Source: Callipepla californica brunnescens
Lineage: Eukaryota > Chordata > Aves > Galliformes > Odontophoridae
Direction: 5' to 3'
Assembly: GCA_023055505.1 (NCBI GenBank)
Contig: JALIRH010000006.1
Coordinates: 26,447,105-26,511,104, forward strand
Length of the DNA: 64,000 bases
The notes beneath the pieces were generated by a model. That model did not search any database. It was not told where the DNA came from and worked only from the letters and a program-made list of their open reading frames with translations. Made by a program: the position numbers and the translations under genes. Positions 25,401 through 40,039 of this stretch are shown piece by piece (within the stretch, counting starts at the first letter, position 1; each line of letters begins with the position of its first letter).

Positions 25401-28400
25401 AACACTGTAGAACATTGACTAGGAATATTACAGCAGAGTTCCAGAGTTAAGAAATTATTTCTATTTTTTTTTAAGTTTTTGTTTGTTTGTTTTTGTTGTT
25501 TTTGTTTTTTATACCCATCTCTGAACACTGAAATCTTGTGTGGACCCAAAGAATTATAAGATAGGTTCAATTTCTTCTCAGATTAAGTTGAGTAAGCGAG
25601 GAAAGTCTCACTGCCCTGAAAACAGCTGAGATTACTCACTGCTTATTTCATTTAGCCCCTTAGTCCTGCAGATTCCTGGGGGAAGCAAATAAAAACTATT
25701 TCAGAATAAAAAAAATGCTGCTTCTCTCTATGAACCGAGTTGAGGGGTTTACCTTGTGCCTACAATAATTGAGTAAGCAACAGACTGACATCTTCAGCAT
25801 CCGTGCATCTTGTGAATCTTAGAGATATAGTTAATTTGCTCTGATTACTGTTCTTACCCATCTGATTGAATCCATTTGAGAGCTAGAAGACATCTGAACA
25901 AAAGAAGACATTTATTGCAATGGTAAATTAATCTAAACCCAGCAAAAAATTCACAGGTTGAAAGGAAAATAACATAACATGTAAGTTCTCCTCAGCAAGA
26001 CAGGAAAGTAAAGAAAGGCTTACAGCAAAAATAAAAGAGAACAGGATGAATGAGATACGGAAGAAGTGCTGTGGCAATCCAAGGTAGTACAGGGAGGATT
26101 GAAACTGAAAGGTGTGTGAGAGAAAACTCGGAGGGTGCCAAGTTTCAGTAGCTAAATAATAGGGGATTTATGAGGTCTGATAATTGTCAGCCTTAACTTC
26201 TTTCGTTCCTAAGGGCACTGCCCCTTACTCAGATTTTTAAACTCTCTCACTCTGTGCTCCATTTGTTTATGTGTACTGTGAAAGATTCTTGCTCCACTTC
26301 TCACTGTTGAGGCACATATTCTTCTTATTCCTCTCCTCTTTATGCACTGTAGACAAGTGGAGATCCCTACTACCTCTAGCTATTTAGGACTTTCTACACA
26401 CTCCAGCTCAATGGAGTTCTGGAGCTCTGTTCAGCAGTGTTCCTTATTTCTGCAGTCCCATGCAGTCTCTTAGAAATGAAGAGGATTTTAGTCATTATTT
26501 CTATGCCTTCCCCTGTCTCTGAAGCTAGGATAGAGGATGCAGAGAGAAAGGGACTACAGGGAGAAAGCATTTATTGCCATTTTCCACTTAGCAGAGCTGG
26601 GCTATTGCACATTCCTCATATATGAGCAGTGGAGGAAAAGTATACTCAGTGCATGGTAGACACCCTAAGTTACTGGTGTGAGGGTCAAGGAATTCATGCA
26701 TCTATTACAATGAATAGACTCTTTCATGTCCTAGGCATCTTTTTTATTAAGAGAATGATTCTTCTCTATGGCCTAAATTAAGTATATTTGGGCAGGTTTT
26801 CTTGATATCCTAAATGCTTACAGAGGTTCAAAATAGGGTAAGTAATCAAAATGCGGCAGTAATGTAAATAAAACTTCAGGAAAAACTGATTTTTTTCTTT
26901 CTTTGTCACCCTATAGAATACACCACAGTTACATCCTCCTTTCCTTAAGCTGTCATATATACATATACAATGTGAAACATGCCATTCTTCTGGCTCACAA
27001 ATTTTTGTCTATGAAAATTCAGTCTCAAAATCTCAGATAAAATCTCCTAGTGTTTATTTCCAAGGAACAGTTTGATTGTCCATTCAAGACGGGGTTTAAC
27101 ATGAAGTAAGCATCATTCATTGATCAGCTCCTGCTCCTCATGAACTCAGTGCAAACAGATCTAGTGTAGTTGTGATGCATCTTCTATAACCTACTGAACT
27201 GGAGGCTAAAAATGTGTGCTACTACAGCTGTTCCTGACCCTATGCTCAGCTATTCTTCTTCTCTTTCCCCAGATGTTATTGCTCCCTAAAATGTACCAGC
27301 ACAGCTGTGCATATAGTCTCATTGATTTAGCTGTAAATAAGATGCTGATTCATTTGGACACGTCTGCTCAATTATTTTTTTTTTAACTTAAGCATTATCT
27401 GATCTCTTCCAAGGACAGTGAGAGAGGATGGAAGGGCAAAGGACAGCATGATAATGACTGAAAGAAGTGAACTAAAAGAAAATCTGTACCTGCCTTCATC
27501 ACAGCCAGGACTACCTGACTGACTGCAGCCTGGATACAGTCCCCTGCATTTCTTCCCTGCCAAAAAACTGCCCATATCGAACATAACAAAATGAGCTACT
27601 GTAATACTGGACAATTTTTCCACAACATGCTTCTCACTTCTAAATGGTTAAAGGAATGTATAGTCATCCTAAAAAACATGATTATATACGCGTTCTGCAA
27701 AAGCAGAGACATTGTAATGCCCACAGCTAGAGCTGATTATGTATTGCTAGAAGGGAGTCCTGGAACCACTTTGATGAAGTTGTCCGCTTTATGCCCAGAC
27801 TTAGTGTGGCCAATCTCATTTAGGGATGGAAAACAAGAGCCAGGCTAGCAGGGGAGGGTCATTCCACCTCAATTTCTTCTGCCCTCAACAAGAGAGGGAA
27901 GTGGCAAATGAAGTTTGTGGTGTTTTCAGACAGTGATTACTTATCCCCCCAGGCATATTCCACTTTGAGGAGTCTTAAACAGAGCAAGCACATGAACAAG
28001 AAAACAACTAGTGAGGAAGGAGATGGTGGATATGTATTTAGCAAGGAAACTCACTAAATCATAGCAAGTGGATATTCCTGCAGATTTCAAAAGTCAATGT
28101 ATTTGTGCCCAGGATTCTTAGAAAACCAATTTTCTTTGCAGCTGTGTTTCAATGCACATTGAAGGATTCCCTGAAGGAGGAAGCTCGAAGCATAATGTTC
28201 CCTAACTGGGAACATTCCTTACTCCCAAGACTAAGGAAAAGATAGAGCACATAAGTAATATTTCCTTGCACTAGAATATTAGTCAATGCTTCTTACTGCC
28301 CAAACTGAGTAAAATTCTGCCAGCTCTGGGAGTTGATGAGTTCCTCTAGTGAAGTTCTCCTAGTTCACGTTTTCATCTATAGCTTGTAAAGTGGAGATGT

Positions 28401-30020
28401 TAAACATGAAGTAGAGAAAATAGAATTGTGAGAAAAATAAAAGGAAAGAAAAAAATTGGCTTATTTCCAGCAATCAAACCTGAAAAATAGGCAATTTGGC
28501 AATCAGAGTTGGAAGAAAGCAGAGAATTATGCAGGAAACTTCAAAGAAAGCACCTGATGGAGATGAGATTCATGTAGGAGTGTACAAAACTACTCGTATA
28601 TGAACAGCACTAACAGTTGTAAAGGTTATAGCTGCAGGCTCTTACAGTATCTGTTTGAATTCAGGATAAAAATTGTCTCTAAAATTTGATTTCAAATGTG
28701 CACATTTTTATTTCTGCCAAGGAGTATTTTCAGACAGCATCAGTTCTCACTTCCTTTTTGTATTGTTGTTCCACTTGTAATTTTAATAAGGGAAGAGATA
28801 GTTCTCTATCATTGCATGCATTCCTTGAGAGGTTCCAACTCCGCATCTATTGCCCTGCTTGAATCCATGAGTTAAATTATTGCCTGAGAATCAACAGAGT
28901 CTATAAGTTTCTCCAATTAACTCAACAATTGACAATTACCAATTGGTGATCTTAATATGCCTTGTAGATAAAAAATGGGGAGAGGAAAGGGATGAAATAA
29001 TGTCAATAATCTTTCAGCTGTGAGTAACCATACAATTTCAGAACCCTGTGAACATAAGTCTCTCATAACTGTAAACAGTATACATATATCTATCTAGTGT
29101 AAATGTCTACATTCTGATGCATCAGCCAATTAGTCGATATCCACAATTTGTCCTCCTTTCTCTCTTGCCTAGTTAGCATTGAATGAGATCGGTATGTACT
29201 TGAATTCTCATGTGATTCTTGATTGCATTGTAGAATATGATCAAAAGGTTCTGTTTGAATGTGAATGATTGTGTTGCATGCTGTATTTGATGGCAATTTA
29301 CTTAAATATGATACTCCGCAGGAGAACTTGTTCAAAGAAAAGTCACAACAAGCAGTTTATCGTTTCCATGCGAGATATTCAGGATTATTGCCTCTTGAAA
29401 GCCTTAAAACAAAATAGCAGAAAATAATGCCAAGAGAACAAGTTAAAGCACTAGTATGACCATACTCTTCATTATCAGTGTGTGGCAAAAAGTATGAGTC
29501 TCACATTAGCAATATAAATACCTTTACCTTAAGAGTGAGCAGCCTTCTAGTTTGAGAGAGCATGGAAGTACTGTCATTGACAACATAAGGTATTACAAAT
29601 GTTTCCAGTATGGCTAAATTCCATGTGCCAGCCTCATCTGATCTCAGCAACTAAATCATCTCAGCCCTGGTGACTTTTATAAAGACCTGCAGTCTGTAGT
29701 CATGAGGCTAAGAATTACTGTCAAACATCTGGCAACTTTACACTGCTATGATGAAAATGTTGCATACAACTTGGTTGTCACAGATGAGCTGGTGAAGGGC
29801 AATGACAAATAAACTATGGAAGATAAATTCTGTAAAAGATTGGAATTTTTGTTACTAATTCTTAGGTCTCTATTAATGCTCCAACTCTACTCACTTGATT
29901 AATAGAATTCTTCTTCACTGCAAATTAGGCCATGGATAGATTATTAGCATTGTAATATCCCACTGGACTAGGCTGTGTTCACAGCAAAACATTTGCCTCT
30001 GACTTAACTGATTATAGACC

Positions 30021-30088
30021 TAAATAAATAGATATATTATATCTATATTATATCTATATCTATATAGATAGATAGATATAAAGATATA
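30021..30088. repeat. TATC/GATA palindromic AT array
   Basis: TATATC units turn into TATAGATAGATAGATATA, so the left half is close to the reverse complement of the right half. It can form a cruciform. This is simple sequence with no gene. Confidence 0.85.
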
Positions 30089-30767
30089 GCCTTTGTTGAT
30101 ACTAAAAATAAGAATGAGTCTCGATTGGTTATATGATAGTATTTCCTTTTCTGTATCATTATTTCTTAGAAACTGCCTTCTACATAGCTGAGGCTTAACT
30201 CTCAGTAACACAGAAAGGAGAGTGGCTACAATTTGGTACTTTATCAAGGCTCCTACAAACCATTTCTTCATTTACAGAGTACTTGAACTGTACAGTGAAA
30301 TGGTGATTTTAATCTAGAATAAAGATGTTTTTCAGAAACACATAGCCAAAGTACTCCATGGTGGGTCCAGATCATGGTTCCTGGTTCAGTTCCCTTCTGA
30401 CTTACTGGCAAAAAAATAGAAGCAAAGCTCCGCTTTCTCACTGCCTCTCCCTTCTTCCCCTTATCTGTTTGCTGGTAAAGAAGAAAAAAGCTGGTGTACA
30501 GCAGAACTGTGATGTACCTAGATCTAAATGCAAAGTATGTTGAGTAAGAAAGTGTTTCTTCAGCAGAATAAGGGAAGTGCAGATCATTTGCTCTTCTCCT
30601 GGCAAAACTCCTGAGGCAAAGCAATGCTTGGCAGTTCTTACTCAACATTTTTCTTGAGGTTTCATCTATCAAACAGAAAAGACCTTTCACAAATTAAATT
30701 AGAGAAATAAATAAGAGTTAAGCATGACATTTATAATTTCTCGTGAATTTGGACAATTAAATAATAA

Positions 30768-31065
30768 GAACATAAGTAAAACCCTGTTGGGTAAGAGCAG
30801 TGGTCCATCCAGCCCACCTTTTATGTCAGAGACAACAAGACTGTGAATCTGGCATCCATTTGCTTTATGCTTCTTCAGCACACAGTGGTTGCATCAGAGA
30901 TCTGAGAGGTATACCACCCCCTGGGTTTCTATTTATTGATATATTGTCCATGATTTGCCCAACTCTCTTTTGAACCTACTGTCTATTTCTACATACTCCT
31001 ATTTCAGAACACTCCAGAAGGCTGATTAGATTGTAACGAAAATAAAATCCCTTGTGAAGCTGAAG
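30768..31065 (-). mobile_element. Old CR1-like element (reverse orientation)
   Basis: The sequence starts AAGAACATAAG and continues with a block reading like 'GGGTAAGAGCAGTGGTCCATCCAGCCCA' in shortened form, then a CTCTTTTGAACCTACTGTC-like block and a final AAAATAAAATCCCTTGTG. This tracks, with many mismatches, the common turtle/crocodile CR1 end that reads GGGTCAGACCAAAGGTCCAT and later TTGAACCCTGTT. It is ancient, truncated and non-coding. Confidence 0.65.
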
Positions 31066-31332
31066 ATTTCTCAGAAATGACATGGATTTGTGTTTTGGTT
31101 CCTTTTAATAATAATCTTTTGTCCTATTAGAAAGCTGAGGACATGCCTAAATATATGACTTGGTACACTTTCACCCTCCTTCTGTGGGCTGATATTGGTG
31201 CTCACCTGGTGAGAAAAAATAAGGGTAGTATTCAGATTTGCCTCTTACTGCCCTGCATTAACTTCCATGAATTCATTGCATGTCACTCCAACTATTTCCC
31301 AGACCCTAATCTTGTTGTTTACGGCTTTTGCT

Positions 31333-31495
31333 CAGAGGGGTGGTGGATGCCCTGTCCCTGGAGGCATTCAAGGTCAGGCTGGATAGGGCTTTGAGCAACC
31401 CGATCTAGCTGTACGTGTCCCCGTTCATTGCAGGGGAGTTGGACTAGATGACCTCTAAGGGTCCCTTCCAACTCAAATGATTCTATGACTCTATG
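31333..31495 (+). mobile_element. CR1 LINE 3' end
   Basis: A typical avian CR1 3' UTR: a GGTGGTGGATGCCCTGTCCC-like start, GGCATTCAAGGTCAGGCTGG, GTTGGACTAGATGACCTCTA, GGTCCCTTCCAACTC and the terminal ATTCTATGACTCTATGG repeat. It is heavily 5'-truncated at about 163 bp and in the orientation opposite to the older CR1 just upstream. Confidence 0.95.
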
Positions 31496-34400
31496 GTGTG
31501 ATAACTGCTATTATTTCTGCATGAAAGGATAGTGGTATATTATATAGTTTTTCAATATCCTTTTCTTTCATGTTTTTTAAGTCTAGAAGATTCTGTTGCA
31601 TTTTTTTGAGTGATCAGTTCTAGCATGTTGGGGATCAAGAAATACACAAAATTTGGTGAAACTAGTACAGAATATAATGGGGCAAAAGCAAACTCAATCA
31701 AGTGATTTCTGAGATCTTCTTGCGAGCTACAAAGCAAACTGTAGGAGTACAGATTGTTCATCATTCAGCTAGCAGACTGTCTATAAATTCAGGATAATTC
31801 CCTGGCTATTAGTGTTTTGCACAGGCTAGGGGAGAAAAGTTAGCCAAAAAAAGCTATAGGAGTAAATTTAGAAGTGGCTGTGTAGATACTTCACGTGGCC
31901 ACTCATCCTACTAAACTGAGTATAACAAAAGTCTTGAATTTACCATTAGCAAACTTATATTTCACTCAGGCTGTTGCTTTTAGGTGCTGCAGAAATCTCT
32001 AGTACTCCTCCAAGCAGCATTAACTCCCTCACTGAAGACACCAGCCATACCTATACCCTATGAGGTAAATTAAGGCTGGAGTATAAGATCAGAGTTTCAG
32101 CTTTAACTCTCAATTTCCTGGCTTTTTGTGGGTTTTAGACAGACCCTTAATGTTACTTTAATGTAGAGTTTTTTTGTGGTTTAATATTTCTAAGGGTAGT
32201 AAATTATTTCCAGCATATGTAAAAAAGACAAATTTCTCCTGCGGTTAGTGACCACGAAACAAAACAAGAAACAGAAATACTCAAGAATAGGGTTCTTGAG
32301 AAAATGTTATGGAGCTTTAAACCTCCCTTTTGATGTTGCATACAGGAAAAAAAAAAAAGAGTTCAGTACAGGGCTGATGATAAATACATTTATGAAGCAT
32401 TGTAGCAAACAAACACAACTTGTGCCCATCACCTCTGCCTATCAGTACAAAAACCCTTTTGTCTATTGCTAGCAGCATGAGCAAACACTTTGAAACAATG
32501 CCCCCACTCCTTTATATGCATCTCATAAGACTGAGTAATAAATGTATTCAAAGTCATAGGAAGTCCATAAACTGGCAAGCAGTGAAGAAAATACTGCGTC
32601 AAAAATGTTTTGTTTCCACTAGTAGCTGATTATTTTTACTTAGCCTTTCCCACAGAGGGGAAGGAGAGGTGAGCTGACTGAAACTTCAGTAGAAATGTTA
32701 CTGAAGTTGACTGAAGGGAAGTTGTCAGGAGTGCTCTGATACTGTCAGATAAAATCCATACAGTTTAGGAGTTCACAGTCTGTGGATGTATAATGGCTAG
32801 ATTCATAATCCCAGACTGTTTTCCTTTAGTAGCTGCTCTTTCTGTAGGACTTGCACACACTGGTAACATTAAGGGTCAGCCTAAGTCCCTTCTGAGACAG
32901 AAGACCATGTAGGCATGTGGACTACAAGACCTGTGGAGCCACTCCTATATCGGTGATGCACTCACTGTCATCTGTTCTGTGCCCCCTCCCCAGACAGCCA
33001 GTCATCTCTCTGCACATCCCCAGGGCTCAGCAAGCTGACTTGGGGCAGGTGGCCTTGGCAGACCTCCTACCCACATCTCTAAGCCAGGCTTGTGCAATGA
33101 AACCAGCGTGGGTGCAATGAAAAGAAACTATCATAGCCCCAGGGAAGAGCTTATTTTGTTGGAAATAGCAAAGTCTCTGTTTCCTTACTTGTGAACATTT
33201 GAGTAAGAAGAGTAAGTGTTGAGAAAACAAGATTGTTTTCAGGAGGCGAGATCTTTGGCAGTACTGACAGCCAGATATATTGAGGATTGTTCATACCAAC
33301 TTTGTTCTCAGCACCACTTTAAAAATCTTCTTGCATCATTCACAAAACAGATTTCCAAAAGCAATTGTTTTATTCTGACATTGGAAAGAGAAACTTTATT
33401 CTGGAATATCTTACCTTGCCTGATGCTGAGGAGGACCAAAAGCACCAGGATTAAATTGCAGGACCAAAACCAGACTTCCTTGTTTCTCTCATAATACCTT
33501 TGATGTACTTCTGGGAAGGTACAGAAGAGATTGCTACATCTTCAAGAGGAGTTCCTCACAACATATAGAAATATTACCATAGATTACAGGAGAGGTGAGA
33601 ATGGAGGAAGAGATTGTTTGCATTGTTCTCTCAAGCTTTCCAATGGAGCTTATTAAAACAAAGCTGTGCTGTGCCAAAGCATTTAAGAAAAGTGCACATT
33701 CACTTAAGATCACCATCTATCTCTTCACAATACAACCATTATTTACCCTAAAAGTGCAGATGGGAAGAGGAGATTTAAAACACACAAAAAAAAAAACTTG
33801 CCTGGAAGTATCAAATAAACATCAGGTCATATCTCTCAGCTGCAGCTTCTGAGAGAGATGTTCTTCTGTTAATACAGCTGTGAGATCTACAGCCTGCACT
33901 GGAAAAGGAAAATGTGCTATATTTGATGATGTTGCAAAATGTCCACTCTAGAAGTTACGAAAATATTACTTCACTGAAATACTGAAGATTTCCCTAGAGC
34001 AATGACTAAATTAATTAAAAATTAACAGTTAATTTAAAATTAATTTCATGGACAATTAGTTCCAATGTTGCTGACCAAATCAGGCTGGCTGCATACTTTT
34101 GCTGGAAAGAAGGTAAAGAGGTCGTAGTTGCCTTTGCTACATCTCAGTTTGCAAAAATTACTCACTTCATGCTATGACTGGAAGACGTATTATTACTGGC
34201 AGCGTATGGTACAAAGCTCTTTCCATGAATCTCGTTCTAGTTAGTGAATCCTTTTTCCTTACTTACATTGAAAACCATTTCTGCTTTTGAACATCAATGA
34301 AATAAGCCTCTCATCACCCTGTATGGAAGGCAAGTATTGTTAATTCCTAAGAAATAGCTAATCTTCTGCAAGAAGTACAGAAAATGAAAATTTGAACTGG

Positions 34401-36498
34401 CTTATATTCCTGGCTGATGTTAAAAATTTTCTCCTATGGGGCAAGAATGCATAACTTTATGCAGGGTATAATGATGAAATTGGCATTTATCTGGCATGCC
34501 TGCTTTACTCAGTGGTGAAGTCAAGCATGAGTGAGTAAAATGTCACAAATTATTATCAATAAATCCTTTAAGCTACTTTCTCCTACCTGACAAATTTGGG
34601 GTGGGGAGAAAGGAAGAGTTAAATATTACATGGCCAAAAGAAAAAGGTAAAGTTCATTCTTTGTACTTTAGAGACTAACGGAGGCCCTATAAAGCCAGAA
34701 TGTTCTACTTGCCCTACCTCTAATTGTACAAGTCTCCATGGAATAGAAAGCTGACGCCTCATAACTAGACAGTTGCCAATGTTCTCTCCAGGTAGACATT
34801 GCTGAGTGTCTGCTATAAAGGACCTACCAATGCTAGAAGCAAGAGGTGTGTTTGGACTAAAAGAACTTCTTTATTCTCGACCAACATAAATCTACCTGTG
34901 CTTCAGCATTAGTTTTTTTAGAATTTTGCTTCAAGGACTGTTTTGTATTTGGATAATGGAATAAAGGAAGGCAGAAGAGTTTTATTCCACATTTAAAGGG
35001 ATAAATAAGTCGTCCCAGAGAAAACATTGGCAAGCAGTTTGTTGTTGAGGCTATCCAAGGAGCTGCAGAAAGTCTGAGTGCCTGAATGGATAGATGTGTT
35101 TAGGTTAGTTAGACAAGTGGGGTATAATTTACATGTATGTTGGTTTAGGTACCTTACAAAGTTATTCTTCTTAATTGAAATAATGTAAGTGATGGCATGA
35201 ACGGCTTTATTTCAGCTCATTCTGGAATGTATCATCTGAAAGAGTGATCTCACATTTGAAGTTGTCACTGCCAAGATGGATCAGCAGCAAGTCTTGATAA
35301 GGAATCACATGCAACAATAACAGAAAGGACTTGTCAAGCTATTTCGTGGCAGTGTCCTTCATCTAGAAGATTCAATTTTCCTTTATCTAACACCTAGTTT
35401 GGGATATGCTAAAATAACTCAGTAGCAGCCTGCTTAGTTGCCCCATGAAATGAATTGAAGGTCTCCCACAGAGCTGATCCTATTACAGCAGGCCCTACAA
35501 GGAGCATTCCGCTCTTTGACATTACTGATGAGTGATATATTGAAGTTATTTTTAACTTCAGAATTTGGGATTTCAGTTTCTTCAGAAAGATGTTTGGGAT
35601 TTTTTTGCACTCTTCCCATACTCACATGTAAAAGGAAGATAACTCATTTCAGACAGCAAGAATTTTATCAATACAAATACTCTTTTTCCTGTTGACCGTA
35701 GAAAGAAATGATAAACACATGTTATTTCCTGCAGAAGTTCAGTACTACACTATTAAGTGGGGTACAGGTAATCACTCCCTGGTCACTAACCTGTTTATAT
35801 GTTAGGTTTAGAAACACTGCCGGGATTAATTGCAGTTTCAGCAGCTGGTGTAACCTTCAGGTTTTTTTATATTTTTAGGGTTTTTTTTCTCTCTTTTTTT
35901 GGGGGGGAGGGTGGGAGGAGATGAGAGGGGGGAAGGGGGGGAAAGGAGGAGGAGAGGATAGAGTCTTGACCAGAAAATATAAGAGTTAAGTTGCAGTTTT
36001 TCTCCCAATACCAATACACAGTATCACATTTTTGTCTTGTAAGTGCTCCCATATGCTACAGAAATAATTAAATTTTTATTGACTTTTTGGCCTGACTCCT
36101 AAAGAAGAATATCCTTCAGATGCTACACATTTGATAGGTTTGAAGTTAGGGGAAGTTTCTTTTCATGGAAAAATATGCATGCAGTAGGACAAAGGCAATC
36201 TTCTGAGTCTTTAGATATGGCTGGCTACCATCGGATAGGATAAAGGAGTAAGGTTCCTTTTTTAAAAAAGAGCAGGTTGTCAAACTGACAGTCTCACATG
36301 CATTTTCTTCTACCTTATGATTAGGTTCAGAGCAACAGGATCAGTTTTTTGTTTTTTTTTTTTTAAAAGAATAAAATATTGATTTGATCCATTATCATCC
36401 ACAAGAATCGGGTATACTTACAAACTCACCTAATGTGGATGCAAGCATTGTGTAATGTTCTCCCTCCACATTAACCTTATACACATGTAACTAATTCT
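31496..36498. other. AT-rich intergenic region, no gene recognised
   Basis: About 5 kb of AT-rich unique sequence. Only short chance open frames and a G-rich patch near 35.9 kb are seen. Confidence 0.7.
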
Positions 36499-36966
36499 TA
36501 CTTCTCTTTCTTTCTTTTTTTTCCTTTCTTTCTTTCCTTCCTCTTTTTTCTCTTTCTTTTTTTCCTTTCTTTTTTCTTTTTTCTTTTTTCCCTTCCTTCC
36601 TTCCTTCCTTCCTTCCTTCCTTCCTTCCTTCCTTCCTTCCTTCCTTCCTTCCTTCCTTCCTTCCTTCCTTCCTTCCTTCCTTCCTTCCTTCCTTCCTTCC
36701 TTCCTTCCTTCCTTCCTTCCTTCCTTCCTTCCTTCCTTCCTTCCTTCCTTCCTTCCTTCCTTCCTCCCTTCCTTCCTCCCTTCCTTCCTCCCTTCCTTCC
36801 TCCCTTCCTTTTCTTTCTTCCTCCCTTTCTTTCTTCCTTTCTTTCTTCCTCTATTTCTTTTTTTCTTATTCACTCTACTTCTTCCTTTCTACCTTCCTCC
36901 CTTCCTTCCTTCCTCCCTTCCTTCCTCCCTTTCTCTCTCCCTCTCTTCCTCTCTTTCTCTTTTTTT
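36499..36966. repeat. (CCTT)n polypyrimidine microsatellite
   Basis: A perfect CCTT core (about 36590-36764, ~43 units) is flanked by imperfect CCTT, CCTCCCTT and CTTT runs, making about 470 bp of nearly pure pyrimidine on the plus strand. Open frames through it (lysine/glutamate/glycine/arginine-rich on the minus strand) are repeat translations, not proteins. Confidence 0.97.
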
Positions 36967-38940
36967 ATTTCATGTGGCATAATTCCATCATAACAGTAAA
37001 GAATCTTAGAAAATCTACCCTACTGGATGACACTGACATTCCACAGAGGAAGTGATTAAATGTCAGTTAGATGCTGTTGCAATGCTAACTCTAACATGTT
37101 GATATTCCTCCCTCTGCACAGTACCAGCCAAGCTCAGTATTAGTTGTTTTTGCTGATCTGTTCAAGTTGGGAGGAGCACTATTTCAATTTCAGATAGAAA
37201 TCTCTGTATGTTTCCCAGCGAGATCAAGCATCAGCGTCCACCTGCCAAGAATTGCTAGGAAGAACTCACCACATAGTGAATTTTGATCTATTTTTGTTTT
37301 TATTTCCTGCTGTTCATGAGAACTAGGAAGGCAGATCAGACTCCACCATCCATCGAGAGATGTGCATTAGCAAGACTTCCACTACTTCTTGGAGAGCACC
37401 CATCTCTGCACAGTTGTTAGCCAAATCTTTTGTTCTCTGTGGGCTGTTGGTAATTTATTTGTGACTCATCTCTGGCAAGGGAATCTCAAACCTGTTGAAG
37501 TAGCCTGGGAGAGTTCATGGTGATTGATTTGCTCAGAAAAATGACTGTACCCCTGTTTTCCTGTCTCCATTTTTCAGTCTATTGTTGCTCTCTGACCAGA
37601 GAAATCTTGAACAGGCTTGTAGTAACAATCTCTTGTAGAGACCCAGCTGGCCAAATGGCAGATGGAACAGAAGAAGGTTGACAATCTGTCTGAAGTGCAA
37701 CTTAAAGTCACTCTCAAGGAAGGTTTTTGAAATCAGAAGTGGTGCAATGCATTCCTTCAGATGGGTTGGACAGGATCAGTGTTGCCTGTTGGTGAACAGC
37801 CTGGATGCTGGAAGGAAAGAGAAATCATTGTAGAAAACATTTGAACCAATGGCAAGTCTTGTAAAAAAATTCATACTGGGCTTGCAGCCCATCCTATTAC
37901 CCCAGAGCAGCTGCTTTAAAGAGCAGGCATAGACTCACCCTGGCTATTGCATGTTTTCTGCAAGGTGAAATGTTTGGCATCTGCAAGTGTCAGAAAGGAG
38001 CCATTTGCCATAAATCATGCCTAAAAGTACTCAAATCTGACAAGCACCTTGAGAACACTTATAGGTTCACCCCTAGATTCCACTATCAAATAGCAGCCCC
38101 TCAATCTGTAAACTCAGCTAATACACTAACTCTGACATAAGAAGATTCAGCAGTGGGGTTGTTATATGGAGGGACTTTCTGCTATCCAAGGATGCACAGA
38201 TGAGTCTGGCACACAGAGCTTCAGTGTTCTGCACCAGGAACAAACTGGCTTTGCCTTCACTCAGCTACAGAACTTAGATCTCCTTCACCCTTTACCTTTC
38301 ACCTCTCTCTGCCTGGGTCATAGAATCTTAGCAAGCTGCTGGCATAGGTAGAAGTTCTGGGGCATGAATCTCTGCCTCTGTCCACAGGTTTGTTCAGGGA
38401 ATCAGACAGCTCGTTCTTTTTTCTAGAGGATAAGGGAGATGATTGTCACTATTTCCTTAGCACACAGCATTTTTTCCCTGATCAGAAAGCAGAAGGCTGT
38501 GGCACCTCTGCCCTTGAGATAGTCACCAGTGGTCGTGAACTTCCCCCATATATTTTTTCTCTTGCTGAAATGCCTCCATAAATAAAACAAGCCTCCATAA
38601 AACAGCAGGGAAAATCCACTCCCAGCGAGGCTCCTCGAAGGCAGTGGGAGCATAAGACTGTGTCCGAAAGGTGGGGACAGGCAGCTGCCCCCTGCTTGCT
38701 CACGCAGACAGCTGTCTTTGAGCAGCTCGCTTCTCCTGTTGATTTATGAAGCCCTTTGATCAGAAGCGAGTTTTAATTGCCTGAACTGCAGAATCTGACA
38801 CGTGCTTCATCAAGTCAAAAACGGAGACTCTTCCCCATGCCCTGCACTTCTCCTCCTTGGATTCACTCCCGGCAGGATTTTAGGAACCCATCCAATCCCT
38901 AAACCCATCTTTCATGATAACTGCTTGAAAATGACAGAAA
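36967..38940. other. Intergenic region, no gene recognised
   Basis: About 2 kb of unique sequence of mixed base composition between two long microsatellites. No open frame or known element is supported. Confidence 0.65.
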
Positions 38941-39250
<310 letters not shown>

Positions 39251-39325
39251 GAGACAGACATTCATCCTCCTCCCCTCTCTCCCCCCCCTCTCCCAAAAAA
39301 AAATCAATTTGATTGCCCTAAGTGC

Positions 39326-39545
39326 CCGTCGTGTTCCCAGTCCGTCTTCCTCCAGATCTCACGGTGCAGCGGAGGTCAGCGGGTGCCTCCTGCTGCGGCC
39401 CCTGGGGAGCGCTCCTGCGGGGAGGAACGGTCCCCCCCCCGGGTCTCCCCCGCCGACGGAGCCGGGTGCCCCGCGGGGAGCGGGCTGCGCGCACCGGGCC
39501 CTGCCGGCACGAGGGGATCGCGTTACTGCCGGGCTGGCAGGAGGA
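39326..39545. other. Isolated CpG islet
   Basis: About 220 bp of very GC- and CpG-rich sequence, in contrast to the AT-rich flanks, lying between the 38.9-kb and 40.1-kb polypurine arrays. There is no recognised gene. It could be a promoter, an unmethylated regulatory island or an exon of a non-coding RNA; the sequence alone does not decide. Confidence 0.6.
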
Positions 39546-40039
39546 AAGCGAGAGTCAGGCACTGTCAGGTATTAATAGGGCTGTTTTTCCCCATTAAAAC
39601 TATGCCTTTGAGCAAAAGGCTTGCTTTCATGTTCTCCCCCACTAATACTCCGGCAGAACTCCTAAACGCAGGAATTTTCAAAATCAAAGGCGTAATCGTT
39701 GTCCTTCTGTCCGTTTCCCCCTCTCTGCCACACACGCTACACCCCAAACCGCTGTAACTGTCATTATCCCTAGTGCAGATGCCTGTTTAAATTCTTGATT
39801 CAAGCCGGAGGACATTTAATAGCTGACTGGATTAAATATTGCAGACTGCAGCCCAGAATCTCTTTGAAAATACAGGTCGAGGACTATGCCTAAATTCGCT
39901 GGATGAAAACTGATCTATGATATATGTTTTAAGTTCAGATCTGAGGATGGAGGGGAAGGGGGAAGGGAGTCTGTTCTGGATCTGGTTTATATTGCAAAAA
40001 CCTTGAAGTTGAAAGGTGTTCCAAGATGCTTGGAGAGAG

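Larger units (their letters stand above)
18176..30767. other. AT-rich intergenic region, no gene recognised
   Basis: About 12.6 kb of AT-rich, mostly single-copy sequence. It contains a palindromic repeat copy (18.68 kb), a TA microsatellite (22.47 kb), a TA/GATA array (30.02 kb) and only chance-length open frames. The longest, 152 codons on the minus strand at 23612-24070, shows no recognisable domain. Confidence 0.7.

Noticed and set aside
36430..36873. 147-codon Lys/Glu/Gly/Arg-rich open frame on the minus strand
   Set aside because: It is a translation of the CCTT microsatellite; no coding signal.
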